Below, piece by piece: positions 1 to 11,978 of a DNA stretch of 64,000 bases. The DNA comes from Ottelia alismoides. Its lineage: Eukaryota; Streptophyta; Magnoliopsida; Alismatales; Hydrocharitaceae. Below the pieces are notes generated by a model. The model had not been told where the DNA came from and ran no database searches. It saw only the letters and a list, made by a program, of their open reading frames with translations. Each line of letters opens with the position of its first letter. Positions within the stretch are counted from its first letter, which is position 1. Position numbers and translations under genes: made by a program. The stretch is from the NCBI GenBank assembly GCA_037367405.1, contig JAZKJV010010625.1, positions 186,001 through 250,000 of the forward strand, given 5' to 3'.

Positions 1-106
1 TTTTTGAAATAAATAAAAAAAATACCGAAAAATTTAGTGGGGGCAGCTCCATTGAACCCTCCCTATATATATGTATGTGTGTATGTATGTATGCATGCAT
101 GCATGG

Positions 107-488
107 GGACAGAGAGCCTGCACCCTGGGTGTAGGTAACTCCCTGCACCCGGCCTATTTTTCCATTGTTTTTTTACTTTTTTTGAATGAAAACTTGAGGG
201 AATTTACTTAATATGTTGAGTAGAATATGTGTTTCAAGTTTCATGCAAAATAAACATTCTTATCATATTTATCTAAAAGAGGTCATTTTCAACAACTCTG
301 ATTTCGTTAAAATTTGGTAGTCTTGATGGAGATTATATAAGTCTCAAATTAAGTTGAATTTTGAATGACACCATGTCGATATATAGTAATCTAATTCCCT
401 CAAGGTTTTAGTTCAAAAAATTTAAAATAATGAAAAAATAGGTCGGATGTAGAAGTTACCTGCACCTGCCGGTGTAGGCTCTTTTTTC
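107..488. mobile_element. Foldback MITE 1
   Basis: Both ends carry related inverted sequences of about 50 bp. The left arm, from about 113, reads AGAGCCTGCACCCTGGGTGT and onward; the right arm (about 437-486) is its degenerate reverse complement. The complementarity continues inward: GAAAACTTGAGGGAATT near 190 pairs with AATTCCCTCAAGGTTTTAG near 400. No coding capacity is visible. It is flanked by TATATA/TATG repeats, so the exact target duplication is unclear. It belongs to the same family as the next three units. Confidence 0.6.
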
Positions 489-510
489 CCTATATATATG
501 GGAGAAATGG

Positions 511-902
511 GTATGCTCCCTCAGAGCATGTAACTTACATGCTCCCACCCTTTTTTCCGCGTATTATTTTATTTTTTTGAAAAGAATCCATGAGGGATTT
601 AGATCATCATATATCATTGTAGTGTCATTCAAAAAAATCAACTTCATTCGAGACTTCTATCCCCTCCATCAAGACTGTCAATTTTTAACAGTCTCAAAAT
701 TTTTCAAATCGACCCCCTCATGAATTATTTAAATCGACCCCCTCTAGATCGACATGTGAGGAATGTATGGTTTACATGAAATTTGAAATGCATATTCTAC
801 TTATTATTTTAAGTAGACCCTCATACGCTTTCATTTAAAAAATAAAAAAATTGTTGAAAAAAGTTTGAGCATACTCTTATATTCTCCGGCGGAGCATATA
901 CA
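511..902. mobile_element. Foldback MITE 2
   Basis: The left end GTATGCTCCCTCAGAGCATG and the right end (reverse complement GTATATGCTCCGCCGGAG) form imperfect terminal inverted repeats. TATATATA stands directly to the left and a long (TA)n run to the right. The centre, with GAGACTTCTATCCCCTCCATC and nearby AACAGTCTCAAA, matches the centres of units 3 and 4. It is non-coding. Confidence 0.6.
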
Positions 903-904
903 TT

Positions 905-908
<4 letters not shown>

Positions 909-937
<29 letters not shown>
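909..937. repeat. (TA)n microsatellite
   Basis: An uninterrupted TA run between two foldback units, probably the preferred target of these elements. Confidence 0.9.
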
Positions 938-940
<3 letters not shown>

Positions 941-1289
941 AATGGGGATGTACTAGGGGGGAGCTATCTTGGTTCCATTTTTTATTTTTTTGAAAAATGC
1001 TTCAATGGAAATTTATTACTATATCCCTATATTTTTTTATTCAAGTTTCGTGCGAAAAAGAGACTCCTATGGCTTCCATCTAGATAGTCATTTTTAACGG
1101 TCGTAGAATAGTTGAAATCAACCCTGTCTGGATGGAGGCTGCATGAGTCTCTGTTTCACATGAAATTTGAATGACACAACATAGGGATATAGTTATGATA
1201 ATCTATCGAAGTATTTTTCAAAAAAATAAAAAGGGAAAAAATGGAGGGGGGGCAAGTTAGTTACCGCTAGGGGGCAACCCCATTTCCCA
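941..1289. mobile_element. Foldback MITE 3
   Basis: The left end AATGGGGATGTACTAGGGGG pairs with the right end, whose reverse complement starts AAATGGGGTTGCCCCCTAG. Just inside, TTTTTTTGAAAAATGCTTC pairs with GAAGTATTTTTCAAAAAAA, and TATATCCCTATA near 1021 pairs with TAGGGATATAG near 1182. The centre contains TCCATCTAGATAGTCATTTT and GGATGGAGG. It is a non-autonomous foldback element without an ORF. Confidence 0.65.
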
Positions 1290-1304
1290 TATATGTATGT
1301 AGGT

Positions 1305-1362
1305 ATATGTGTGTGTGTGTGTGTGTGTACGCGCGCGCGCGTGTGTGTGAGAGAGAGAGAAA
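1305..1362. repeat. Compound (GT)n-(GC)n-(GA)n microsatellite
   Basis: Alternating GTGTGT, GCGCGC and GAGAGA runs lie between foldback units 3 and 4. ORFs read through this stretch are low-complexity artefacts. Confidence 0.85.
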
Positions 1363-1645
1363 TGAGACTGATCCACCACATTTTTCAACAATTTTTTTTT
1401 TTGAGAAAAAGTACAACCATGTATTTTCTTCATTATATCCCTCCAATATTCCATTCCCATTTCAACATAAATAGAGAGTCATATGTCCTCCATCTAGAAC
1501 ATCTAATTTTAATGGTCTCAAAATTGCAGTAATCGACCTGTTATGGATGGAAGGACTTAGAGTCTCTGTTTCCAAAAAATCACTGAAAAAAGGAGCTGGA
1601 GTAACCCGTTGGCTGTCCCAAGGGAGTAGTCCATTTTCCTTCATG
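1363..1645. mobile_element. Degraded foldback MITE 4
   Basis: The core aligns by eye with that of unit 3: GAGTCATATGTCCTCCATC, then a block around TTTTAATGGTCTC, then GGATGGAAGGACTTAGAGTC. The terminal inverted repeats are decayed and the borders are approximate. Confidence 0.45.
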
Positions 1646-1649
1646 TGTG

Positions 1650-3297
1650 TGCTAAGATGTTTAGTGAACTAATGACGAACATGGAGGGTTGGGAACTTAG
1701 TGAGGATGCACGTACCTCACCGCAGGCCTACGGAGGCACCCAACCCTAAGGTACCAAGTACCTTGGAGTCATAGCGTGAGGCTCGGTATAGGTCAAGACT
1801 GCAGATTATCCAAATAACTAAAGTTAAATAACTAAATGGATACATCATGAGAGATCAAGTGTCAGCATCATAAAGGATCAACTGATTGGATTGTACAATG
1901 CCCTCTGATAAAGGATGAGTTGATTTAAAATAGCTAAGTTGGACTATATGGATACTCATACTGTAAAAGTTAGTATACATGATGAGATAATGTGATGTAT
2001 GGTGATCTAAGGTTGACTGGAGTGATTATGAGATTCAATACTGGTTTTCGATATTTGAAGGAAACAAAGGAAATCATACTTCCCTCCAGTAATTAGGAGT
2101 GAGATTCAAATGATCAGTGTAGGATCTTATGCCTTGACTCATAACCTACATCATTGTGCATCTTCATCAATGGGTTTCGGTTCGTGAAGGTGTTCGTGTG
2201 ACTGGTGATTTGCCTCACCTGTCGAACTTAGACAGGTGAAAGCATGAGTATATTGATGGTAATGCAAAGTTAAGGGAATGCCCCATATGTCAGAGTCGCT
2301 CCGGTGACATGCGAATAATAAATAAATGACAATATGTATGCTTGTTTGCATGTGCTATGCTCAGAAGAGTTAGCATACCCAAGAATGTGTTGCAACACTC
2401 GTGATCTCGGTGAGTCCTAGATGGAGTGATGGTTCTACTCTGTAGGTTTGTCGGTGTGCTGTGACTGTCGCTTGAGCGTAGTTCTATGGGTATGATCGGT
2501 GAGTTTGTATCCCTAATACGTCACTCATTGAAGATTTGTACTTTGTCAGATGGGTGTATCCAATGTAGTCCTATTCGAGCGTGGTGTACTAATTCCCGAG
2601 TATTACCCTTGTGGCAGGTAGGGAAATGGGTGGAAGTTGGAATTTGGCTTTGCTTGTTTCAGTTGCTTATCCTAGTGCATAGTATACTGAAACTACTTTA
2701 TTATTACCTGAAATAAACAACTAAATGATGGAAGATACCTTAAATAGTATAATTTTGTGTATGTACATGTATTATTATCCCCAATTGATTGTATAAAGGA
2801 TAATCTAAACACTTGTAGGGCACAAAGTATTGAATTGTGTGCAACTTAAAATAACAATCTTTATGGATGATTTAGGATAGTGAATAACAAGTGTAAAGGT
2901 ATAATGGAATATGAACATCTGTTTATTTTATCTTTTACATTTATGTTACTGTAGTGTTGTTATCATGTTTTAGTTGTACTGAGTTTTTTGCTCATCCGTA
3001 CTTCTTTGGAAACCCTTACAAGTTTGCAGGTCATTCAGCGATGGTTGTGACTTGAGTTTCTACAATTTATATGGAACTTCAGGGTATGTCTTCACTAGTG
3101 GAGTGACATTAGTTGTTGTACTTCTTTTATTATACATAAATATGGTGGAGCTTGTGTAGAATTGTCAATTGTACATTTTGAGAACCATGAATATATAAAT
3201 ATATTTGGAGAAATTTACTCTTTTATATTGCTTTACATCCTGAATGTTAACCATAATTTATAAATGTTGCCATTGCAGAGTATTTAGATCTTGGAAG
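1650..3297. other. Unclassified intergenic sequence
   Basis: I recognise no gene or element here. The composition is less extreme than the flanks, and a few short ORFs show no familiar motif. A small hairpin CACCTGTC...GACAGGTG lies near 2217-2239. The last bases, GGAAG (3293-3297), would be the left target duplication of element D, but its partner is lost. It may be an old repeat or a decayed gene. Confidence 0.4.
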
Positions 3298-3911
3298 TGA
3301 TGAATCTCCCTTTCATCACCTTTATTCTATCATTTTAACCTTAAAAACCATAGTTTATGCATTTAAATAAAATTATTTTGTACAAAATTAACATTCATTA
3401 TTTGTTCCATTTATTGTATATAAAATAAAGTTTTTATTGTCAAAATTATAGAATAAAGAAAATAAAGAATAAAATTCCAAACATATTTTATGACTCTAAA
3501 CCCCGAGATCTAGGCATCTTGATGACTAGATCGAGAAGGAATAAAGTAGGAGATAAGAGCAAAAAATTCCAATAAAAACCTCATTCTTTTATTCATCAAT
3601 ATGGCATTTTTGGGACCTATTTTATTTTTTATTTTTCTATACCTCAAATAAAAAACTTTGTACATAAAAGTTATAAATAAAAATACAAAATTGATTTCAT
3701 ATAAAAATAATATACAGTGTACAAGTTATGCTAAAAAAGCAAAAACCCAAACTTCCCAGATCCATTTCTCGATTTTTTCTTCATGGATCCCTTCATCCTT
3801 TTGGGTTGATTCCTCTTCCACTTTTTACACCCTCTTTCAAGCACCATCATTTACTCGAGTTGAGGAATGTTGCATCATCCTCACCACCTTGATCTCTGTC
3901 ACCCTCCAATC
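3298..3911 (+). repeat. Element D 5' LTR, first part
   Basis: It begins TGATGAATCTCCCTTTCATC and aligns with the D 3' LTR start at 36015 through ACAAGTTATGCT near 3729. It contains the conserved U3 block with AAGGAATAAAGTAGGAGATA (near 3535). Past CAAACTTCCCAGAT (near 3760) it departs from the sister LTR (52280 onward), so several hundred bases of the AT-rich part are missing from this copy. It stops at the TG of element A. Confidence 0.8.
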
Positions 3912-6900
3912 TGAAAAACAATAAGATGGGAATCGTTAAATAATGGCTTAACAAACCAGGCTCACTGTTGCTGAGGCGACTATTCGAATCCTCTCGTTGT
4001 TTCAACAATTGACCTAGACAGATAATTAAGAAATTAAGAGAAAGAGTTAAAATTTATTGTACCATACTAAAAGTGTATAGTGACAAGTAAGTAGGGGTCA
4101 AATACATGAAGCAAGGGAATAGGGCAGGCAAGATAAAAAATCAAAGCACAATTTATCTCTCAAACACTTAGCCAAACTTTGGTTTTTATGGGTTTTAAAT
4201 TTTAGTTTTTTTTATTTTTAATTTTATATTTTTTTATTTTGATTTTGATTTTCTATTTTCTATTTTATTTTTCTATTTTTTTTATATTTTTTTAATTTTT
4301 TATTTTAAAATATATAATATGTCTATATAAGAATATATATACAATATTAGCCAGGGTAGGTACAAATGTAACAAAAAGTGTTCAAAAATAAGGAAATAAA
4401 ATATTTTTTATTTTAATAATTTTTTACTAATTTTATGATTTTTTAGGAATTTTTGCTAATTTTTATATATTTTTAAAGTAAAAAACACCCTAAATCAAGG
4501 TTTAAATAAATATCCAAAATTAAAATGGAGATATAAAATTGTAAACAATATAAAAAATTCTCCAAATTTAAATAATAATAATATAAAGAAAATATGAAAT
4601 ATAAAACACAATTTTTGGAATTTTTGAGAATTTTATATATTTTCATAAGTGTTTTTAGGGTTTTTCAATTTTTAAGAGTTTTCTTTTATTAATTTTATAG
4701 ATTTTTGTTCTGCAGCAAAATAACTAAATAAATATAAAATAGTTTTGATGAAATTTTTAATAGTCTTTTATATTTTTATGAGTTTTGTATGGTAAATAGG
4801 GAGAACGTAGGCTATTTTTTCATTAATATTAAAATTCCTGAAAATGAAAAATAAAAATATAGCGTGAAAGAGTGGGTAATCAAGAGTATACACATACTTT
4901 TATGAATTTGTCTGAGCAAGATAGCTATTTAAAATAAATACAAGCAACAAAGAGAAACTACTATACTAACAGGGGTATTTTTGTAATTAAAATAAAACTC
5001 GAGGACCACCACGTGGGGTGCCACATGAGGTGATGTGGCATGGACCCAATATCAATTACCACATAGTTCGGGGGCCTAAATGCAATAGTTACAAAAATAT
5101 TTAAACGGCCTAAGAATGTTTTTGTATCAAATAATAAATTAAAAAAAGACCTGGGTGGATCTGCAAATTACGTAGACAATGACGCGATCAAATGTCGCAT
5201 TACTTCCTACTTATCCACGGATCGAGCCAAGAGTGCCCGATGTCAGTTCGCTGTTAACGGTAGTGATTAGATCGTCTCCGAGGATTTGACGGTTGAGCGG
5301 GGAGATGATTTGATGTCAATTGGATCTTACGAAAAACATGACAAGATAAAATGGCAAGGAAGGCGGTTGGATGAACAGCCCAAGAGCCGGTCGTGGACGA
5401 ACTTCAATCTTTCAAATCTTCACGAGAAAAGGTCGTGCATCGCTGCCAATGATCCAAAAAGAACCCCAGGTCCCTCCTGTGCGGATTGGATGCACCAACA
5501 TGAGCTGAAGAGCTCTAGCGATGAAAAATGGTAAAGGTGGACCTAGAGTTGCTCCTGCAGATTGACGAGGCTCGAAGAGCCTCATCGCTCGTTCTTCCCC
5601 TATAGGGAAATGTTAGGGGAAAAAGGCAAAGCCTAGGATGGCTTCAGATGGCGAAATAAGAGAAGGGGGCGATAGGTGGAACGTGGCGGAGGTGCTCCGA
5701 CAAGATGGGGGATTTGGAGCACCCAAAATCTGATCCGACGTGGATCGGATGATCTAGAGTGGGACGAGGTATAGCAGAATTGAAGGGGAGAGCTTTGAGG
5801 TGGTTTGGCGAGGTCGGTCATGATCAGAAACGAATGGAGGAGTTCGTTGGAGTGGGGCTCTCGTAAACTACAGGGGTGGTGATTAATGCTAAAACACATA
5901 ATGAAAATGTAAAGTATCAATGGGAACGAAACCTAGAGACTCAACTAACCCAGAAAAACAAGAAAGGAAAGGGTATCTCATCGACAGACCCGGGAAGGAG
6001 GACATTGACAGTGGAGCTACACCGGAGGTGGGTGGAAGTCGACTTCAACGACGCTTGACCTCACTGCTGAAGGGTTGGAGGGCTCCTTGTCACGAATCTC
6101 TATCCTCAGTGCATAAGAGAGGTTCAAACGGAGCCAAAGCGATTTAAAATCACGAGGAGAGAGGCGGAGAGTTTTTTGTACAAGATCGAGGAACACAACT
6201 TGATTCAACGACACAATCCTCGAAACAAGCACTAGCCATGTAAGAACAATCCTTGAGGAGCAAAAGTCATGAAGACTTCGAGCACAAAATATGCAACGAG
6301 CGGTCTCCAAATATCCGAGAAACGAGACAAAAACACAGGCCAGACAACCTAGAGACCTGGGTTAGAGGGTTGACTGAGGTCAACAGGTGGGGAAAGCCGG
6401 TTGGTCCACGTGGACCAACCCGAAAAAACCTTGCCAAATATCTATAAAAAATTGACACAAAATAATAAATGAATTCATTAATTTTAAGTTATAAAATTAA
6501 AAATGTTCATTATTTTTCATAGTATTTTACTATGATATTTATTTATTTTTTGGATTTTTATTTACAAGTCACATTTTAGGGTAAAATTATAGATATATTT
6601 ATCTATGTATTTTAGTCTTTTATTTTTATTGTGTAATTTTTATTTTATTAATTTAGGTTTATATTTTATAAAATTATAACTTAGTTTTATATACATAAAA
6701 ATATTTATATTATATTTTCTGATATATTATATACACTTAAATAAATATGTGTATTATTTATATAGGTATAGATATAGGTATTTCATCTACGAATTTTATA
6801 TACCTATTTTATTTTTATTCTTTCTTTATTATTTAATTCATGTTTTAATATGTAAATATATTTAAATAATATTTACAAAATTATAAAAATAGAAAATTAG

Positions 6901-7561
6901 AAAAATAATAAAGAATAAATAAAATGATTATTTTAGTCGGGTACACTATACGATAGGGGTTAAAAACCTAATTTTCACATGTTAAATCCAAAAAAATATG
7001 AAACCACCTTCATTAAATAGTTTATTAAAAGTATATACAATTGAAAGTTATTTTGATTTATTTTCAATTTTTTTGAGAGATATGGTTCTGGGAAGTTGGA
7101 ATTTTGGAATCTTATTTAGACTGTTTATATAATTATGTATATTATTTTTGTATGAAATAAATTTTGTATATTTTATATTTTATTATCTACTATTTCAATT
7201 CAAAGTTTCTTTATTTGACGTATAAGAAATGAAAAATAAAATAGGCCCAAAAAATGAATAAAAATGGGTTAATAAAAAGAAATTTTTATTTTATTTTGGC
7301 CCTTATCTCCCCCTACTTTATTCCTTGTCAACCTAGTCATCGAGATGCCAAGATCTCGGGGTTTAGGATCATAAAATATCTTCAATATTTTACTCTTTTT
7401 CTTTATTCTATAATTTTGGCATTAAAAATAGTGTATTATACATACTTTATACAATAATGCATGAATGCTAATTGATGCAAATTAGAGGTATTTACACGCA
7501 TTTCCTAGGTGTTTTTAAGGCCAAAAGGATAGAATAAAGATGATGAAATGTAGATTCATCA
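3912..7561 (-). repeat. Element A left LTR (3' LTR in the sense of A)
   Basis: It starts TGAAAAACAATAAGATGGGA and ends GTAGATTCATCA. It aligns along its whole length with 11979-15390 plus 28086-28298. It is AT-rich with a GC-richer island at about 5160-6440. The island ends in the W-box/G-box module (6369-6420). The U3 purine block is at about 7300-7330. ORFs inside are not genes. Confidence 0.85.
6369..6420. promoter_or_regulatory. Inverted W-box plus G-box palindrome in the A left LTR
   Basis: GTTGACTGAGGTCAAC (6369-6384) is an inverted pair of TTGAC W-box cores. At 6399-6420 lies a perfect 22-bp palindrome centred on CACGTG (inner part TTGGTCCACGTGGACCAA). W-boxes bind WRKY factors and CACGTG binds bZIP/bHLH factors. 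A regulatory role here is inferred from recurrence in the LTRs of A, C and F. Confidence 0.6.
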
Positions 7562-7577
7562 TCCCCCTATACTTGCC
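7562..7577 (-). other. Element A polypurine tract
   Basis: In the sense strand it reads GGCAAGTATAGGGGGA directly before the LTR start TGATGAATC. This is the expected position of the plus-strand primer. Confidence 0.8.
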
Positions 7578-8962
7578 TTTGTTAGTACCTAGCAAACACT
7601 TATGCAATAAGTGCAGAAAAAGAAAAATAAAGAAAATAAAAAGAAAGAAATTGGGTTAAGTTTAATTATCAAACTTGTCTTTACAAATCAAAGTTTGGAG
7701 CTTAAGTCGGACCCTTGGAATTTTAGTGTGAGCAGAACCTTATTGGGAATCGGATTTGAAATCCAAAGCCTTCGAGAATCCCACAACTTTGTTCAAGCCT
7801 CCTCAATAGCCAGGTCAGAATGCTTCAACTCATACGCAAACCCTTATGACTATGAATCTGACTCGTACATTGCAAGTGATAATGGATCCCCCCAACTGAA
7901 ATGACAAAGAGACTGGTTTTTTCAGCATGAAAACCCAATGATTCTCCAATCCAGCAACTCCGTCCTCGAGGAGCGGGGTATTCCCTTCTAAGTTCAAGTG
8001 ACAACCGGCTCAAGAGGAGGGGTGAAGAGAAGAATGGATGGTAGCCAGTGTATCTACCTATCCTAGGATGCAAGACCAGTGTAGTTAAGTCATCCAGCTG
8101 CATGCTCACATGATTTGACGTTGAAGCTCAAGATTTCTTATTAACTATACAAATATATACACTCCAGTATGCATTTTATTTTCAATTAGGCCTGTCCACT
8201 TTTTTTTGGAGTTTTTGCTTTTTGCTTTTTTTAAATACTATATACAACAACATTTACATAAGGAGTTTTTCCTCTTGAGCCAGTAGACTATCTCTCTTTT
8301 GAAGCATTATTGCAATCCACACTCTCCTGTCTTTAGATATCTATGCCACTGGAGGGGTTGGGGTGCACTTCCCTCTCTAGATGAGGACAAATGTTTCCAC
8401 TTGTGTGCGTCTCATATCGGAAAATCCAATCCCCTCACCACTCCAACTGATTTGAGCCATGTGAAAGGTGAAGGTGTCCAAGTTAGGTCATTATCGACAA
8501 GAGCCATGTGTGTGCTCCGAAATACTCTACTTAGGCAGTCATGAATCCATTGAACCAAGTCTCACAATTCTCAAAGAATTGAGTCAACTAGACCTGAAGT
8601 ACCTCAATGACAGTTCCTATAGGGTTCTTGTGATTAGGTCGATTTAAGGTCCAACCAAGCTCCAATCTTCGGATTTTATTTAGAATTGTTCAATTACCAA
8701 TCTCAATCTGAAAAATGCAAATGCTATGCAAATGTTATGAGAAAATATTTTTACGATGTAATTTTCAAAATATTGAACTTTTTATGGATTTTTGAAAAAG
8801 ATGACGCAAATGTTTTTTTGGTATTTTTCAAAAAAAAATTGCAAATGTTTTTGATATTTTTGAAAACAAAATATTTTGGATAAAAACTAGGCATAGATAT
8901 TTACACGGGAATGCATTACATGAATTGGGTTTTTAAGGATTTAATAGGGATACGTGGTCATT

Positions 8963-8996
<34 letters not shown>

Positions 8997-9526
8997 TATA
9001 TATATAGAGAGAGAGAGAGATAGATAGAGACAAACACACAGAAAAAGTTTTAGTGTGATGTATATATTCCTCAACTTATTTGAAAAAAGTTTCAAACCAT
9101 TTTTGGAAACTATAGTCCAAAATAATTTTTACAAATAATTTTTATAGACAATTACGCATATTTGAAAATCATTTTGCAATAGATAGATTTTTAAAATATG
9201 TTTGCAACCATTTTCCAAACATTTGCAAATAGCTTTTTAAACATTTTATTTCACACTAATAAAAGAGGTTTTGCAAACAAAAAAATTTACAAAGGTTGAA
9301 AATATTCAACAGAATGTTTTCCAAATAATTTTCAATAGATTTTTCAAATAGATTTTCAAACTATTTTTCAAACATTTTGCAAAAAATATTTTTACATGAT
9401 TTATTAATCAGGGTATACAATAAAGAATTTGAGGAACAATATTATTTTTTAATGGATTCAATAGTATATTTATGCATATTTATTAATAAAAATACGAATG
9501 TATGAGTTATGGCTAAAGTATATACG
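7578..9526 (-). other. Element A conserved 3' non-coding region
   Basis: It is homologous to 18858-20860 (B), 42133-44080 (C) and, reversed, 34170-35990 (D) and 62830-64000 (E). Shared landmarks include CTTGAGCCAGTAGACTATC near 8275 and AGCGGGGTATTCCCTTC near 7972. The part 9060-9400 is built of degenerate TTTTCAAA / TTTTGCAAA units. A (TA)n-(GA)n microsatellite sits at 8962-9030. No ORF is conserved. Confidence 0.7.
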
Positions 9527-10042
9527 ACCCCTATACTTAGTTTGAGCTATGTCCTCATATATCAAAGAGAAAAAGAGAAGGCATAACTCGTAGTGAGTAT
9601 AAAAATCTAAAGAATAAATGAACGAAGAAATGAATGAGAAGTTGGTTGCCACCCTATACTTAAGATCAAATAATCCTAACTATAGCAGACTGTACACAAA
9701 GAAGGGAGGGTCAAGGGTGGGAATAAACAGACGGTACTCAAACTGTCTCCCCCTATACTTAGGGTAAGATATCCCTAAGTATAGACAAGAAGAGGAGACA
9801 ATGGAGATGATCAAAGAATGAAAGAACTCAGAGTATGCACACCCCCTATACTTTGGACAAGGTACGTCTTAAGTATAGAAGATTGGCAAAAAGGGACGAC
9901 ACCTTTTTGATAGAAAAAGAAAAATGGAAAGGAAAAGAAGAAAAGAAGAAAATAAGAAAAGAGATGAAGATAGAATAGGAAATTTGAACAACTCAAGGTG
10001 CACATCCCTCGTATACTTAGGGCAAAGTACGTCCTAAGTGTA
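9527..10042 (-). repeat. Element A hairpin array
   Basis: There is a half-site at 9530-9540, then hairpins at 9654-9685, 9753-9784 (perfect 12-bp arms CTATACTTAGGG / CCCTAAGTATAG, loop TAAGATAT), 9846-9878 and 10011-10042. The 9753 hairpin is extended by GTCTCC (9745-9750) pairing with GGAGAC (9794-9799). The array starts about 80 nt after the end of the pol remnant. Confidence 0.8.
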
Positions 10043-10109
10043 GCACTGATGAAGGGGATGACACCTTTTCGGTAGAATAAGAGACGAAAGAAGGAAAAGA
10101 AGAAAAGTC

Positions 10110-11978
10110 ATTCAAGAATATTTTGATTTGCTTTGTCTTCGACTGCAGTTAACGAAGTATTCAGTTCATCATCAGAAATCACTTGAATGGAGTCAACGAC
10201 AGACAAAAATGCGTCTTCAAGATAAGGCTTTAGAAGCTGTCCATTGCACAAATGGTTGTATGTTAGCTTGCAAATTGGATATCATTATGCTTCCATTTTC
10301 ACACACATGACTCATTGTGAACGACCCAGTCCATTTGCTCTTCAGTTACCTGGAAAGATATTTAATTTTGCATCAAACTACCACACCTTCTTACCCGACT
10401 CGAAGGATTTGCAACAGATATGCTTGTCGTGCCACTTCTTGACCTTCTCCTTGTACATCAGGATGTTCTCATATGCATAATCTCTAAATTCCAATAATCT
10501 ATTCAGATCCACTTTTTAGTTCTTCCCGGCTTTCTCGGAGTCCAAATTACAGATGTTTGTGGCCCATAAAGATTTATGTATTTGGATCAACAGACATATG
10601 ACATGGATTGCCATACATAAGACGGTACTGAGACATTCCTAGTGGTGACTTGTACATAGTTCTGTAAGCCCAGAGAACTGAATCGAGAAGCTGGGACCAA
10701 TTCTTGCGATCCAAAGGCGCAAGCTTCTGTAGAATCGTCTTTATCTCTCTGTTTGAACATTCAGCTAAGCTATTAGACTGTTGGTGGTATGGTGAAGCGA
10801 CACGATGTTCTAGGTAGAATTCCTGAGTTAGCTTCTTCACCTCTTTGTTTATGAAATGACTACCCTAATCTGATATTAGACTTCTGGGGATCCTGAACCG
10901 TGTAATAATGTGATCTCTTAAGAATCGACAGATAGTCTGACTGTCGACAGTTCGGGCAGGAATAGACTCCACTCAGAGACTCACATAGTCGACAGCAAGC
11001 TGAATATACTCGTAGCACTGGCTGTTCAGAAATGGGCCCATAAAGTTGATGCCCCATCCGTCAAAGATGTTTTATATCTGAATGAACTTCAAAGGCATCA
11101 TGTCTCTCATTCCTATGGTACCGCCCATCTTCTGGTAGTTAGTGGAACACTTGACATAATCCTATGCATCCTTGAATAATGTAGGCCACCAAAGGTCACT
11201 CTGAATAACCTTTGATATTATTCATCCACCTGAATGGTGTTCTCCGGATTCTTGATCATGGCAAAGTGCAAGGGCACTCGAAACTTCCTCCCGAGGAATA
11301 CACCTCCTCCATATGCAATCTGCCTCCTCACATAATAGATATGGATCCTCCCACTAGTAATAATGGATTTTAGATAAAATTTTGTCGATTTTAAGCTTCG
11401 ACCAATCTTGTGGAGTTCTCTTGTTCACAAGATATTTCACAATATCAACATACTAGGGGAGAGAGGTGACTGACAAAATTGCTTCATTTGGAAAGGTCTC
11501 AGTGATAGGTTACAAGTTTGGCTCAAGAGACTCAGGCTCGGGAAGTCTAGATAAGTGGTCGGCTACTACATTCTTAATTGCAGGCTTATCTCAAATTTCA
11601 AGGTCAAACTCCTGGAGGAGAATGATCCACTGAATGAGACGTCGTTTGGTGTCCTTATTCTGTTGTAAGTACCTGATGACCGAATGATCTGTGTAGATGA
11701 TGACCTTGGACCCGAGGAGATGGGATCTGAACTGTTCCAAGGCAAAGACTACTGCTAGCAGCTCCTTCTTAGTGACTTCATAATTTCTTTGAGCTTCATC
11801 AAGCCTTCGACTAGCATAGTGAATAACAAATGGGATGTTATCTTTCCTCTATCCAAGTATAGCACTGATGACATAGTCTGATGCATCAGTCATTATTTTA
11901 AAAGGTTGTGTTGAAATCGATGGCTGCAAGATAGGGGCCTGAGTGATAAGTTCTTTCAATTGATTAAAGTCAAGGAGT
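10110..11978 (-). pseudogene. pol: Athila-type RNase H-integrase remnant of element A
   Basis: Read on the minus strand from 11978, the end of the RT connection (DFNQLKELI) leads into RNase H: MTDASDYVISAILG, then [25 protein letters not shown] and [13 protein letters not shown], ending VADHLSRLPEP. The integrase core follows with INFMGPF and AVDYV near 11000, then LISD.GSHF near 10880 and SLAECSNREIK near 10770, the arrangement of the D,D(35)E triad. The C-terminal part includes LLEFRDYAYENILMY and QLLKPYLED near 10200. Several stops (for example within LISD*GSHF) and frameshifts make it dead. Everything upstream (RT, protease, gag) is missing, and the sequence joins the LTR directly at 11978/11979. 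Confidence 0.85.

Noticed and set aside
1193..1532. His/Thr- or Cys/Val-repeat ORFs
   Set aside because: Translations of a (GT)n-(GC)n microsatellite and foldback MITE sequence.
3907..3911. CAATC as a secure target duplication of element A
   Set aside because: The partner at 28299-28303 is CAGTT. Two mismatches make it only suggestive, so it is mentioned but not called as a feature.
10860..11057. 65-codon minus-strand ORF
   Set aside because: The integrase motifs (INFMGPF, AVDYV, LISD) are read in another frame over the same bases, so this ORF is a shadow.
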